64,000 bases of DNA from Piromyces finnis. Lineage: Eukaryota > Neocallimastigomycota > Neocallimastigomycetes > Neocallimastigales > Neocallimastigaceae. Numbering within the stretch: position 1 is the stretch's first letter; every line of letters starts with the position of its first letter. The notes under the pieces were generated by a model that was not told the DNA's origin, searched no databases, and saw nothing but the letters and a program-made list of their open reading frames with translations. This document shows positions 11,697 through 22,933 of the stretch, piece by piece. The DNA lies in the NCBI GenBank assembly GCA_002104945.1, contig MCFH01000046.1, forward strand, positions 124,001 through 188,000. The letters are read 5' to 3'. Made by a program: the position numbers and the translations under genes.

Positions 11697-14600
11697 TTAA
11701 ACATAATCAATATTTAAAGATTCCTTGTATTGCTTAACAATACCTTCGTTAGAATTTTCATTACCAGTAAATCTAGTAAGTTTTTTATCAGCACAAATCC
11801 AAACTTCATTACAAACAGCATCCAAGAATTTTTCGTCGTGAGATACTACTAAAACACCACCCTTGAAATCCTTAAGTGATAGTGTTAAAGCATCAATAGT
11901 ATCCATATCAAGATGACTTTGTTATAAAATATAATATTAATAATTAATAAATAAAAATTTTATTTATATATACTATATACTTACTTTGCTATTGGATATA
12001 TAATTATTTATGAATTTTATTATGAAAAAAAAAAGTTATATATTAATTTATAATATTTAAAAAAAATATATATATATATTCTAAAAACTTACTAGGCTAA
12101 TATATTTATAATTGAATAAACAATGATAGTTTATAGTTTTAAAAAATAAATTAAAAAATACATTAATATACTATTATTTCATCATTTTTGTTTTTGTAAT
12201 TATGATAATTATAGAAAAATAAAAAAAGAAAAAAAAAGAAATTACTTCATCAAGAACTAAAACATGAGGATGTGACATAGCAATCATAGTAAATACGACA
12301 CGAGATTTTTGACCTCCGGAAAGTGTACCAATAACTTGAAGACCAGTTTGACCAGTGATACCGAATCTACCTAGTTGTCTTCTATATTCTTCTTCAGTTT
12401 GTCCTGGGAACTTAGAAGCCAAAAGTTGAACACAAGTCATATTTAAATCTAATTGATCAACATGGAATTGATTGAAGTGACCAATCTTTAATCTATTTTT
12501 AAATATAATGTTAATTTTTATAATTAATTAATTTATGCATAATTGATATTGCTATTATTAAAATTTTTTCATTAAATAACTATTTCTATAATAAATTAAA
12601 AATATATCTTTTTTATACCTTCCGTTACTTCTAACAATACCAGAGTTTGGTTGATTGTAACCAAGCAAAAGATTAATTAAAGTTGTTTTACCAGCACCAT
12701 TTGGACCAACAACAGCAATCTTTGAATCCATTTGAAGATCAAAACCAACATTTTCTAAAATAATTTTTTCAGGAACATAACCTTATTGTTTTTAATTAAA
12801 AAAAAAAAACATATATAATTTAGAACTTGTAAATACATTGGTAAAATTATTTATTTTTTACTGTATTATACCAAATGATACGTCTTCCATTTGCATAATT
12901 GGTGGAGTTACACGTTCTGGTTCACCAAATTTGAAGTAAACCATTCTTTCATTTTCACCAAGACCTTCCATTTCGTCTTTTGGTGGTGCTAATTCATTTT
13001 AAAATAACAATATTTTATTAATATAATTAATATAATATATTTAATTATTATGTATAATTACGTTCAAGTGGTGGTAACTTTTCTAAAATTTTTAATTTAG
13101 ATTGTGCTTGAGGAGCACGCTTAGCATTATATCTCCAACGATCAATGAAGGCTTGTAAATGTTGACGGTATTGTAACTATATTAAGTAATATAGATTAAC
13201 GTAAAATAATTATGAATTAATTATCATTAAAATAAGATATTTGTAAATTCATTAATAAATTAATATATTATTTTTATTAATTTACTTGAGCTTCATATTC
13301 TCTAATTTGGTTTCTTCTACGTTCATTCTTGGTAGCTGAGAAAGTAGAGAAATTACCACGATAAGATTCTAAAGAATAATTATGTAAGTGAATAATATCT
13401 GTAGTAACATTATCGAGGAAAGCGCGATCGTGGGAAACAACACATAATGTGGATCTTAAATCATTTTTAATATAATTTTCTAACCAAACAACTGCAGGGA
13501 AATCTAACTATTTATATTTTTAAACCAACATAAATAATTGAAATAAAAATATATTATATATTAATTGAAATAATATTAATCATCATAATTAAACATAAAA
13601 CAATTACCATATTAGTAGGTTCATCAAGTAATAAAATATCTGGTCTTGAAAATAATGCTTGTGCTAATGATAATCTCATTCTCCAACCACCAGAAAATGA
13701 CTTGGTTGGTAATTTTTGTGAATCTTGTGAGAAACCTAAACCAGAAAGAATAGTAGAAGCACTAAGATAATATTAAATATATTATTTAAAAAAGAAGAGT
13801 TAATAAAAATTGATAATATTATACTCATTTCGTATGCTTATTTATTAAAGAATTAAAAAAATATTCTAATAATACCGAGTTTCGGCAGTGTCAGCTTCTA
13901 TTTCTTCTAATTTTTGATAAATATTCTTTAATCTTACTGTTAATTTTGATTCATCTTCATTATTCTTTGCTTCTAATTTTTGAAGAATTTCCTTTTCTTC
14001 CTTGATTAATTCTGTTCTAACCTTATCACATTCCAATACAGATTGAAGAGCTGGAGTATCATCACCTTGAATCTTTTAGAATTAGCATTATTTTTGAATT
14101 TATTATTTTTTTTACATTTTTTTTAAAAAATTATATTATGGAAAAATAATTATAAAATATTAATTTGTTAGATGTTAAAAACTCATTAGATTATTAAATG
14201 TACATTTTTATATAAAATAATAAAATAATAATAGTTTACTTCTTGTTCAACATTGAAAATAGTTAAGTGTTCTGGGTATTTTAATTCTCTCCAAGCAATA
14301 GCTCTTAATAAGGTTGACTTACCGACACCTTTTTATTAAATACATTTTTTATAAAAATTTAATAACATTTTACAAAATAGAATAGAAATTGAAATTAATA
14401 ATATTTCTAAATTTACCATTCTTTCCAACTAAACCATATCTACGACCAGAAGAAAGGGTTAAATCGGCATTCATTAAAATACATTTACTACCATAGTGAA
14501 TATCAAAGTTTTCAATAATAAGATCTTTAGTTTTTTGATCTGCTGTATTAACTGGCATTTGATTAACAATGATTTCTGGTGGTTTAGATGGATCATATAC

Positions 14601-15624
14601 AGGTAAATCTTTTTCTAATAAACGTTGTTCTCTCTTTGCTAATTTCTTCTTTAATTGTTTTTCTTGTTCCTTTAATTTCTTTTCATCAATAGCATTTGGA
14701 CCACGGTTTGAATTCAACCAACGAATATCACTAACTTTAGTACTGAATATATCATTTGAATTAATAGTATTAGCATTCATTTGAACTGGTGCATTAAGAA
14801 TCTTTAAATCTGTGTTCTTCTTTTTTTTATCAAATACTAAATCTGATAAATTTTTACAAATATCATCAACTTCATCCTCTTCGATATAATCTAATAAAAG
14901 TGGGCCAGCAAAGTCTTTTAAAGCTTCTTCTGTTTGTTCATCAGCAGAAGGATTTTCAAAGTAACTATTATTAAATATTATAATATTTTTAATAATGTAA
15001 AAATATTTATTATATTTTATTAATATTTATTTTCATAAAAATTACAGTAATGATAATTACAATAAAATAGTTTCATCATTAAAAAATCATATTATTTACA
15101 AATATTTTTAAAAATTATTTTTATAAAATATTTGACTTTATATTCATATTTTATTTATTATTATAATCATAAAGCATTATTGATTTCATTAAATTATTTT
15201 GTTGCTCTAAATTATTTCTTGCTTTATTAAATAAAAAATACAATAATAAAATAATAATAAATTGTTATTACTATATTACAGAATGAAACTATAAATCTCT
15301 ACTAAGTGTCCATATTTAAAAATGTTTAATGTTTTACTTTCTACATATCCAATTTTTATTACTGAAAAAAATAAATGTAATATATATTAAATATGTATTC
15401 TGAATTGTATTTTATCCCATTTAAAATTTTGTATTATTATATTGATTTAATTATTTTTATCAAACATTTTAATTAATTTAAAAGAATTAATTTCACTACA
15501 CAATTATTTATAAAAAAAAAAAAAAAATCTAATACCTAAGGATGTATTCGTAAGTAGTTTCATCGACACCCTTGTCCTTTAATTTTTCACTTAAATATTC
15601 TGTAACTTTTTCTAACTTGGACAT
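11697..15624 (-). CDS. GCN20: ABCF3/GCN20-type ABC ATPase
   Basis: ABCF3/GCN20 proteins are soluble twin-ATPase proteins on ribosomes. GCN20 partners GCN1 to activate the GCN2 kinase on uncharged tRNA. The gene starts at 15624 ([15 protein letters not shown]) and is read through about fourteen exons. ABC1 has Walker [17 protein letters not shown] (interrupted by an intron), signature [17 protein letters not shown] and Walker [13 protein letters not shown] Lys/Arg-rich linker helix ([18 protein letters not shown]) follows. ABC2 has [44 protein letters not shown] and VLVLDE, then [17 protein letters not shown] and [17 protein letters not shown]. The Pro-Thr-Asn of the second Walker B/D-loop is not in either flanking exon; it comes from two 4-nt microexons. 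The C-terminus is intact. The N-terminal region with acidic stretches fits the GCN1-binding part of this family. Confidence 0.9.
11985..11988 (-). other. 4-nt microexon 2 of ABCF3 (CAAA)
   Basis: On the minus strand the context is CCAATAG|CAAA|GTAAGTATA. With microexon 1 and the next exon (T CAT CTT GAT, from 11916) it yields GAA CCT ACA AAT CAT CTT GAT, which is E-P-T-N-H-L-D, the expected ABC D-loop. The introns on either side are 12092-11989 and 11984-11917. Confidence 0.78.
12093..12096 (-). other. 4-nt microexon 1 of ABCF3 (CCTA)
   Basis: On the minus strand the context is TATTAG|CCTA|GTAAGTTT: a clean acceptor, four bases and a strong donor. It follows exon end ...GAT GAA at 12246 (intron 12245-12097, GTAATT donor). 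CCTA gives Pro plus the first base of Thr. Confidence 0.78.
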
Positions 15625-16670
15625 TTTCCCTTTATTTCCAATAATATTTATATTTATTATATATTTTTCGTATTAATTGCTCTATTCAAAAACAATCTTT
15701 TCAATAAATCAATCAATAGAAAAATAATAATGTATGGATTGTAAAATAAAAAATATTTTTTTTTAAATTGTTTTTAATTTTAATAAACTATATTTCATAA
15801 CAAATAAAATTAATTTGATTTTGAAAAATTAACCAATATTATTGATTTTATATTTTTTTTTATAAACATCTCTAATAATTAAAAGTAATAAATATCACTA
15901 AAAATAAATGAATGAATAATATAAAAATAAATAAATTATTAAAATACCATTCTTTAACATATTATTGTATAAATAAATGAATAAATAATATACTTTTAAA
16001 TAAATAACTAGGACTCTGAAAGTATGATATATATATTATTATATAATAGTACTATTTCAAATAAAACCATTTGTAATGTAACCATTTATATTATTTTTTA
16101 ACATAATTATAAAAACATAATATTTAAATTAACATTATTCAAATCTTGATATGTTATATAAATTTATTAATACTACTGTAATAATATATGTGTTACAAAT
16201 CACCAGTTATTATTTAAACTTTTTTTATATAAATATAATAATTTTTTTTAGCTAAATAAAATATATGAAATTATGAAATATCACATATATTAGGTTTAAG
16301 TACATCATATAGCATGTGTAAGAAATTCTTAAAGCTATAAGTATTTACTAATTATGAAACTTATTCTTAATGATTTACTCTTTTTTTTAAAAAAATTTTT
16401 TGTGGCAATTTAAAGTTAATCAATATTTCGGCATTGATTTATTTCAAAATATTATTTTATAATAAAAAAAAAAAACATATATATGAATAAAAAGTTTATT
16501 TAATAGTAATTTGATTTAAATTTTGATATCTTTATTAAAAGCTGTATATTGTAATGTATTAAACTATCCACTAAAAAGCAAATAAATAATTCATTTATTT
16601 ATTATAAAAAATTTATATATTTTTTTTATAATATTTCTTACTTTTTAAAATAAATAATAAATTATAAGAA
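15625..16670. other. divergent spacer, no gene seen
   Basis: About 1 kb of A/T-rich DNA between the starts of ABCF3 (-) and the MIC-like gene (+). It must hold both promoters. No ORF, RNA gene or repeat beyond homopolymers was recognised. Confidence 0.5.
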
Positions 16671-17474
16671 ATGTCTTTTTTACAAAATTTAAAAAACAAG
16701 ATAAATAAATACGTTCCAGAAAAGGAAAGAAAGGCTTATCCAAATCTTCTTTATATTTCTGCCCTTGGTGTTACTGTAAATTCAATTATTAAAATCTTTA
16801 TTTTCTTTTTTCTTTTTTTTTTTTTTAAAAAATTTTAATAAAATATTTGTTGTAATTCATTTACATTTTTTATACCATAATAAAAAATTAATTTTAATTT
16901 TTAATTATAAATAAATATTAAAATAATATAAAAAATAATTGGTTTAATTCCTTTGAAATGTTAATAATAAAATATATAATTGTATTGTAAATAGGGTTCA
17001 ATAATTTCCAGAAAAAGCAATGCTTTTGTCAGAACTGTAACTCCAATTAGTTTAATGCTTGCAGGTACTTATGTCTGGTATCCACAAACTTCTAAGAATG
17101 TATATTTATCAATTAATAACAGAATGAAAACCATGATTCAAAATGATAAATTAAAAAATACTCTTAGTCAATCAAAGAACCTTGTTGAAGGTAAAATTGA
17201 TACTGCAGCTAAAACTTTCAAGGCTACAGCCAATGAAGTTAAAGGAAGAGTTAATAAGGTTCAAAAGGAAGCTAAGAAGGAATTAAAAAAGGTTCAAAAT
17301 GGTGTTGAAAAGATTCAAAAAGATGCCGAAAAAGTTCAAAAGAGTATTAAAGACAAGGTTGAAGAAACCTCAAAACAAATAAAGGAAGTTAAAGAAACTT
17401 CTAAGCAAGTTAAGAATGAAATCGAAAAGACTCAAAAAGATCTTAATGAAAAAATTGAAAAGGCAAAAAACTAA
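16671..17474 (+). CDS. MIC26/MIC27 (apolipoprotein O)-like organelle membrane protein
   Basis: Two exons (16671-16775 and 16995-17474) give 194 residues. The N-terminal part reads AYPNLLYISALGVTGSIISR and then FVRTVTPISLMLAGTYVWYP, QTSKNV. This two-helix membrane pattern, with a Gly-Ser-Arg turn and a Tyr-Pro-x-Thr ending, is the one I know from MICOS subunits MIC26/MIC27 (APOO family). Those bind cardiolipin and shape crista junctions in the mitochondrial inner membrane. The rest, about 120 residues, is a Lys/Glu-rich amphipathic helix with heptad-like VQK/VKE repeats. The gene is convergent with Hsp104 copy A. If the host is an anaerobic fungus, the target would be the hydrogenosome. Similarity is short, so a different small membrane protein is possible. 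Confidence 0.5.
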
Positions 17475-17891
17475 ATAATTATATTTTAAAAGATATAACA
17501 CAATTAAATATTATTAAGTATAAAAATTAATTTTCACATAAATTTGTCGCTAAGTGTAAATAAATTTTAAATGATAAAAAAAAACTAATTTAACTAAGAA
17601 GAATAAATAATAATTCTTATATAATATTATGAGATAGATTCCTTATATTTCATAGTTAATGAATATTATATGAATAAGACTGTTTTTCATTTGTAACATA
17701 CTTAATAGAAAATATATAATAAATGAATAAATATAATAGTTATAACAATAAAAATAAGCTAATAACAAAATAAGAAACTAAATTTTTATCAAAGAAATAA
17801 ATTTAAGACGAAAATAATATTTCAATAATATCTCTATTTTTAGATTATTTAATATTAATATTTATGTCAAAAAAAATTAAAATATTACAAT

Positions 17892-17923
<32 letters not shown>

Positions 17924-18435
17924 AATTAAAAAATAATTAAAAAGTATTTTTTTTATTTTTATAATTTCTTTAATTTTTTATTTTTTTATTTTTATTTTAT
18001 GATATTGAATATAATTTTCAATACAATTAAAAAATATAGAAAATATTTTTATGATTAGAATTTATCAAGAGACAAAATTATAAGCGCATTTACTTATTAT
18101 TTTTCTATTATTAAATCAATAACATAAAATAAGAATATTTCGAAAAAACTTCGACACTTAAAAAGTTTTTTCCAATTAAAAAGATTAATTATAGTAAAAA
18201 TAATTTTTTAAAACTTTTTATATTCTTTTCTAAAAAATATATATACTTCAATTTTTTTGAATTATTTTTAATAATTTATTAATTTCTATTGTGAATAATT
18301 TTCTATTTGTTTTTATTATATATTATATAAAAGATTTTCACCCATTTTCTTTATTTCTAAGTATTTTATCCCCGATATATGAAACAACATCTTGTGATTA
18401 AATAATAAATATTAATATATTATCTAAGCATATTT
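17475..18435. other. convergent spacer with poly(A) tract
   Basis: A/T-rich 3' spacer between the MIC-like gene and Hsp104 copy A, with a run of nearly 30 A near 17890-17915. No gene was recognised. Confidence 0.5.
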
Positions 18436-21225
18436 TTATAGATTGGTATCTGAAAAATTAGAACTAAGAGATGTAGTTATATTATCACTTGATAAAATAA
18501 TATCATTTGAAGGAACTTGATTATATATTAGATTATTATTATCAGAGGAATAATCAATGTTAACTATACAACCTGGATAAAGTTTTCCTTTAATCTTTAA
18601 ATAACTAAGACGAGTAACAATATGCTTTTCTAAGTATCTTCTTATTGGTCTAGCACCATACGCTGGATCATAGGCTTCACTTAATATAAAGTCTTGTGCT
18701 CCTTCAGTAATATTGATTGTCATTTTTAGTAATCCTTGATTAGCAATACGCTTTTCAATATTCTTTATTTGATTGGTAATGATTGTTCTTAATTCCTTTT
18801 TGGAGAGTGGATGGAATAGAATAATATCATCTAAACGGTTAATAAGTTCTGGTTTTAAAGTTTGACGAACTTCTTCCATAACAAGATCTCTGGTATTCTT
18901 ATCAATATCAGTTCTATTATTAATAGCAAGTGTTTGTAATGGACGGTAGCCAAGATTACTTGTCATGATAATAACAGTGTTTGAGAAATCAACAGTTCTT
19001 CCCTTTCCGTCAGTTAAGACTCCGTCGTCTAAAACTTGTAATAGAATGTTGATGACTTCTGGATGTGCCTTTTCAACTTCATCAAAAAGAACAATGGAGT
19101 ATGGTCTTCTTCTGACTGCTTCGGTAAGTTGGCCACTCTCTTCATAGCCAACATAACCTGGTGGTGCACCAATTAATCTAGAGACACTGTGCTTTTCCAT
19201 GTATTCAGTCATATCAATACGAACAATATACTTTTCATCATCAAACAATTCACAAGCTAAAGCCTTGGCTAGTTCTGTCTTACCAACACCTGTTGGACCT
19301 AAGAATAGGAAGGAACCAGCAGGTGCCTTTTCGCGAGCTAATCCAGCTCTGCTTCTTAAAATAGCTTCTGCCACTAATTCAACGGCTTCATCCTGACCAA
19401 TGATTCTGTTGTGGAGATGTTCTGCTAAGTTTAAGAAACGCTCAGCTTCACCTTGAGATAAACGTTGGACCGGAATACCTGTCCACTTGGAAACAATATC
19501 CGCTATTTCGTTTGCTCCAATGATTTCTTTTAATAATCTTTCGTTTTGTTCCTTTGGTACCTTTGGCTTTTCTCCACTTTGATTGTTATCGAAAAATTCA
19601 TTATTATTACCTATCATCTTGCCATTATTAAAATTATCATCTTCTTCTTCAATCATCTCATCAAGTTCCTTTTCTCTCTTTGCTTCTAATTCCTTCAACC
19701 GATTTTCAACTTCTGGTAAGGCATAGTACTTCAAATCAGCTGCTAAAGCTAAATCGTGTTTACGCTCTGCATCTGCAATCTTATTACGAATTTCATCAAG
19801 TTTCTTGTTCATGGTACCAATTTCATCGATACGTTTCTTTTCATTTTTGTATTGCTCCATTAAAGGTTTAAGTTTTTCATTTAATTGGCAAATTTCTTCT
19901 TCAACCTTTTGTAATCTATCTTTTGCAATCTGACTTTTCTCTCCAGATAATGCTGTTTTTTCAATTTCAAGCTGTAGTTTTTTTCTTTCTAAAATATCAA
20001 TTTGTTCTGGTTGTGATTCTAATTGAACCTTTGCGTAAGCACAGGCTTCATCAATCAAATCAATAGCTTTATCTGGTAAGAAACGATTAGTAATATAACG
20101 ATTAGAAAGATAGGCTGCTTGAACTAAGGCACTATCTAAAATTTTAACACCCGCATATGCTTCGAATTTTTCTTTTAAACCTCTTAAGATAGTAATGGTA
20201 TCTTGGACACTTGGCTCACCGACATAAACTTGTTGGAAACGACGTTCAAAAGCTGCGTCCTTTTCAACATATTCACGATATTCTGCAAGAGTAGTAGCAC
20301 CAATGCATCTAAGCTCTCCTCTAGCTAACATTGGCTTTAATAAATTTGCAGCATCCATTGATCCACTGGTTTTTCCAGCTCCGAGAACTAAATGAATTTC
20401 ATCAATAAATAAAACAATAGGTTCTTCGGAAGTAGTGACTTCATTAAGAACTGCCTTTAATCTTTTCTCAAAGTCACCACGATAGGCACTACCGGCAACC
20501 AAAGCACCCATATCCAAAGAATATAATCTACACTTCAGATTTGCTGGAATATCGTTTGCAACAATTCTTTGTGCTAATCCTTCAATAATAGCTGTTTTAC
20601 CAACACCCGGTTCACCAATTAAGCAGGGGTTGTTCTTCTTTCTACATGTTAATACACGAATAACTCTTCTGATTTCATCATCACGGCCAATAACTGGATC
20701 AAATTTACCTTGTTCTGCTAAAGCAGTCATATCAATAGCATATTTATTCAAAGCATCAAAAGTGTCTTCAGCGTTTTTACTATCAGCGGTGCTATTTCCT
20801 CTAATTTTCTTAATTTGCTCTTTAACATTATTAACGTCAATACCAGAACTTTTGAGAATAGAAGAAATTTCTGTAGATTCAATTAAAGCAATAATAAGTG
20901 AATACACAGTACAGAATTTATCTTTATTTTTGGAACTGATTTTTTGGGCATTTTGAATGATTGTGTAGGTTGCCTTACTAAAGTTGACTTCTATTGGTGG
21001 TGGATTTTGGACTGGAAGTTGAACAATTTTTCTTTTGATAGCACATTCAACTGTTAAAGAATCGCCACCGCTTTTAGTAATTGCTTTCTTTAACATACTA
21101 TCTTCATCATCTATAAGAGCTATAAACATATGCCATGGTTGAATTTCTATATGGCTATTTTCTTGAGCTAATTCTTTTGATTTTAAAATAATGTTTTCTG
21201 CCATATTAGAATACCTTGAGCTCAT
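18436..21225 (-). CDS. HSP104: Hsp104/ClpB disaggregase, copy A
   Basis: Hsp104 is the hexameric AAA+ disaggregase that, with Hsp70/Hsp40, threads aggregated proteins through its pore. This intronless 929-residue protein has two Clp-N repeats (about 10-140) and NBD1 with Walker A GEPGVGKT (204-211) and Walker B VLFIDEIH (271-278). A coiled-coil middle domain spans about 400-525, followed by an Asn-rich insert at about 530-550. NBD2 has GPTGVGKT (643-650) and [11 protein letters not shown] (from 711). The C-terminal domain ends in a Ser/Asn-rich tail (...SSNFSDTNL) without an acidic end. All key ATPase motifs are intact. Residues 10 to about 892 are identical to copy B except Cys61 (Arg in B) and Ile78 (Thr in B). 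The first residues and the tail are unrelated to B. Intron absence is common in heat-induced genes. Confidence 0.95.
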   Translation of the reverse strand: MSSRYSNMAENIILKSKELAQENSHIEIQPWHMFIALIDDEDSMLKKAITKSGGDSLTVECAIKRKIVQLPVQNPPPIEVNFSKATYTIIQNAQKISSKNKDKFCTVYSLIIALIESTEISSILKSSGIDVNNVKEQIKKIRGNSTADSKNAEDTFDALNKYAIDMTALAEQGKFDPVIGRDDEIRRVIRVLTCRKKNNPCLIGEPGVGKTAIIEGLAQRIVANDIPANLKCRLYSLDMGALVAGSAYRGDFEKRLKAVLNEVTTSEEPIVLFIDEIHLVLGAGKTSGSMDAANLLKPMLARGELRCIGATTLAEYREYVEKDAAFERRFQQVYVGEPSVQDTITILRGLKEKFEAYAGVKILDSALVQAAYLSNRYITNRFLPDKAIDLIDEACAYAKVQLESQPEQIDILERKKLQLEIEKTALSGEKSQIAKDRLQKVEEEICQLNEKLKPLMEQYKNEKKRIDEIGTMNKKLDEIRNKIADAERKHDLALAADLKYYALPEVENRLKELEAKREKELDEMIEEEDDNFNNGKMIGNNNEFFDNNQSGEKPKVPKEQNERLLKEIIGANEIADIVSKWTGIPVQRLSQGEAERFLNLAEHLHNRIIGQDEAVELVAEAILRSRAGLAREKAPAGSFLFLGPTGVGKTELAKALACELFDDEKYIVRIDMTEYMEKHSVSRLIGAPPGYVGYEESGQLTEAVRRRPYSIVLFDEVEKAHPEVINILLQVLDDGVLTDGKGRTVDFSNTVIIMTSNLGYRPLQTLAINNRTDIDKNTRDLVMEEVRQTLKPELINRLDDIILFHPLSKKELRTIITNQIKNIEKRIANQGLLKMTINITEGAQDFILSEAYDPAYGARPIRRYLEKHIVTRLSYLKIKGKLYPGCIVNIDYSSDNNNLIYNQVPSNDIILSSDNITTSLSSNFSDTNL
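18548..21199 (-). repeat. inverted repeat arm A (2652 bp, shared with 48051-50702)
   Basis: The coordinates of the two arms mirror exactly (each pair sums to 69250 at both ends), so there is no net indel. The two differences seen are at 21045 and 20993, both C-to-T relative to arm B on the coding strand. Identity starts and stops abruptly inside the coding sequence. Confidence 0.93.
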
Positions 21226-22933
21226 TTAATATGTTTTATTATTTTTACTGATTATTTATTTTATAATAAATTAATGTTTTATTAATTTTATATAATAAAA
21301 AGAAGAGTTCTTTTACTTTAGTCCACATTTTAAACTAAAAAATGTTATAAAAATTAATCATTTTAAAACTAATTTTTTGGAAAATTATTTAATTATTATA
21401 ATATATTAAATAAATATATTATTAATATATTTATTTATATTAAAATTAATTTAAATTAATAAAAACTTTAGAAATATATTAAGTAAAATAATTGATTGAC
21501 TACTTTTTATATAAATACTTTATTACCACATTAATTTATAAATAAAAAATGGACTTTACATGACTAAAAATATTTATATCAAAAGTTAAAAAAATGAAAA
21601 AAGAAACATCCTTATTTTTATAATATGAACAATAATAATAATAATAGTAGTAGTAGTGGTAGTAGCAGTTGTTGTTGTTATTGTAAAAATAGTAAAAGTT
21701 GTAAAAATAATAGTAAAAATAATAAAATTTAACAAGAATTGATATACTTTGTGGAAAAAGTTATTTATATTATATATTGTTTATTACATATGAAAAATAT
21801 ATATGTATATTTTTTGGACTATTCTCTAAAATGTAAATGATATTATAAAATTTTTTCAAATGAAAAAAAAATAATAATAATAATAAACAACTAATAGTAT
21901 TAAATAAAAATCAATATCAAGTTTATAATTCTTATACAATTTATTAAATAGTATATTATAATATTTACATTTAACTAGTAAAAAATTCAATACATAAAAA
22001 GAAATAATAACAAATATTTAATAGTTTTTATTTTTTATTTTTATCATTTAAAGTGAATTCTAATAAGTTGATCGAAGTATTAATAAATTAATAAATTATA
22101 AAAGATTTATAAGATTAAAATATATTATTAAAATTAACATTAAAATAAATATAATTAGTAATGAATATAATGAAAAAGTGTATTTATAATAAATTATATG
22201 ATTAAAAAAAAAAAAAAAAAAAAAAAAGCAATTATAATAATCCAAGGTGCTTTTTTATTATTAAATTGCTGCTTTCAATAATAATTTTAATAGTTTTTAT
22301 AATTAAATTTGTTTTACGTGTTTAATAGAATTCAAATATGTAATTATTATATATGATAATAAAAGTTTTATATAGTGTGAAGGGTAGATATTTAAAATAT
22401 TAATATCATTCCATTTATATAAAATTTATATAAAAGAAAATAATGTGGAGAAAAATCATCATATTTATTGACATATAAGACAAAACAGTAATTATTATAA
22501 TTATAAAAAAGTTAATTCATAGAACTTTAATAATTATAAATTGGAAAAGTTAATTAAAAATAATTCAATTTGTTTTTATTAATTTAAAGTTCAGAAAAAA
22601 GAAATAATATGAAAAATTAAAAAAAAAAAAAAAAAAAGTAATATTAATTAATTACAATAAATTTTATTTTTTTCATATTAAAACTATTTTTGGTGAATAG
22701 TATTATTAAACTTTTCTTATTTCAATTAAAAAAATGAATTTATTTTAAAATATTATTTTTTTTTGTTTAGTCTCGTCTCATATTTGTAATAAATAAAAAA
22801 CTCAAGAATAATATATTATATATATATTTATTAACTAAGTTTACAAAATTAGAAATTACTTATTAGTATAATTACATTATTAAAACAAAATTATTTTTAT
22901 TCAGTAAAAATAATTTTTTTTTTAAAATAGAAA
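21226..22933. other. divergent spacer with small AGT/GTT microsatellite mosaic
   Basis: 1.7 kb between Hsp104 copy A and the cysteine-rich repeat gene, so it holds both promoters. It is A/T-rich, with a mosaic AAT/AGT/GTT triplet tract near 21629-21682 and several A-runs. No perfect heat-shock element was found close to the Hsp104 start. Confidence 0.45.

Noticed and set aside
18436..21225. Bacterial contamination or recent transfer of clpB
   Set aside because: It is intronless, but codon use is A/T-biased like the neighbours, it has an Asn-rich insert, and both flanks are intron-rich eukaryotic genes.
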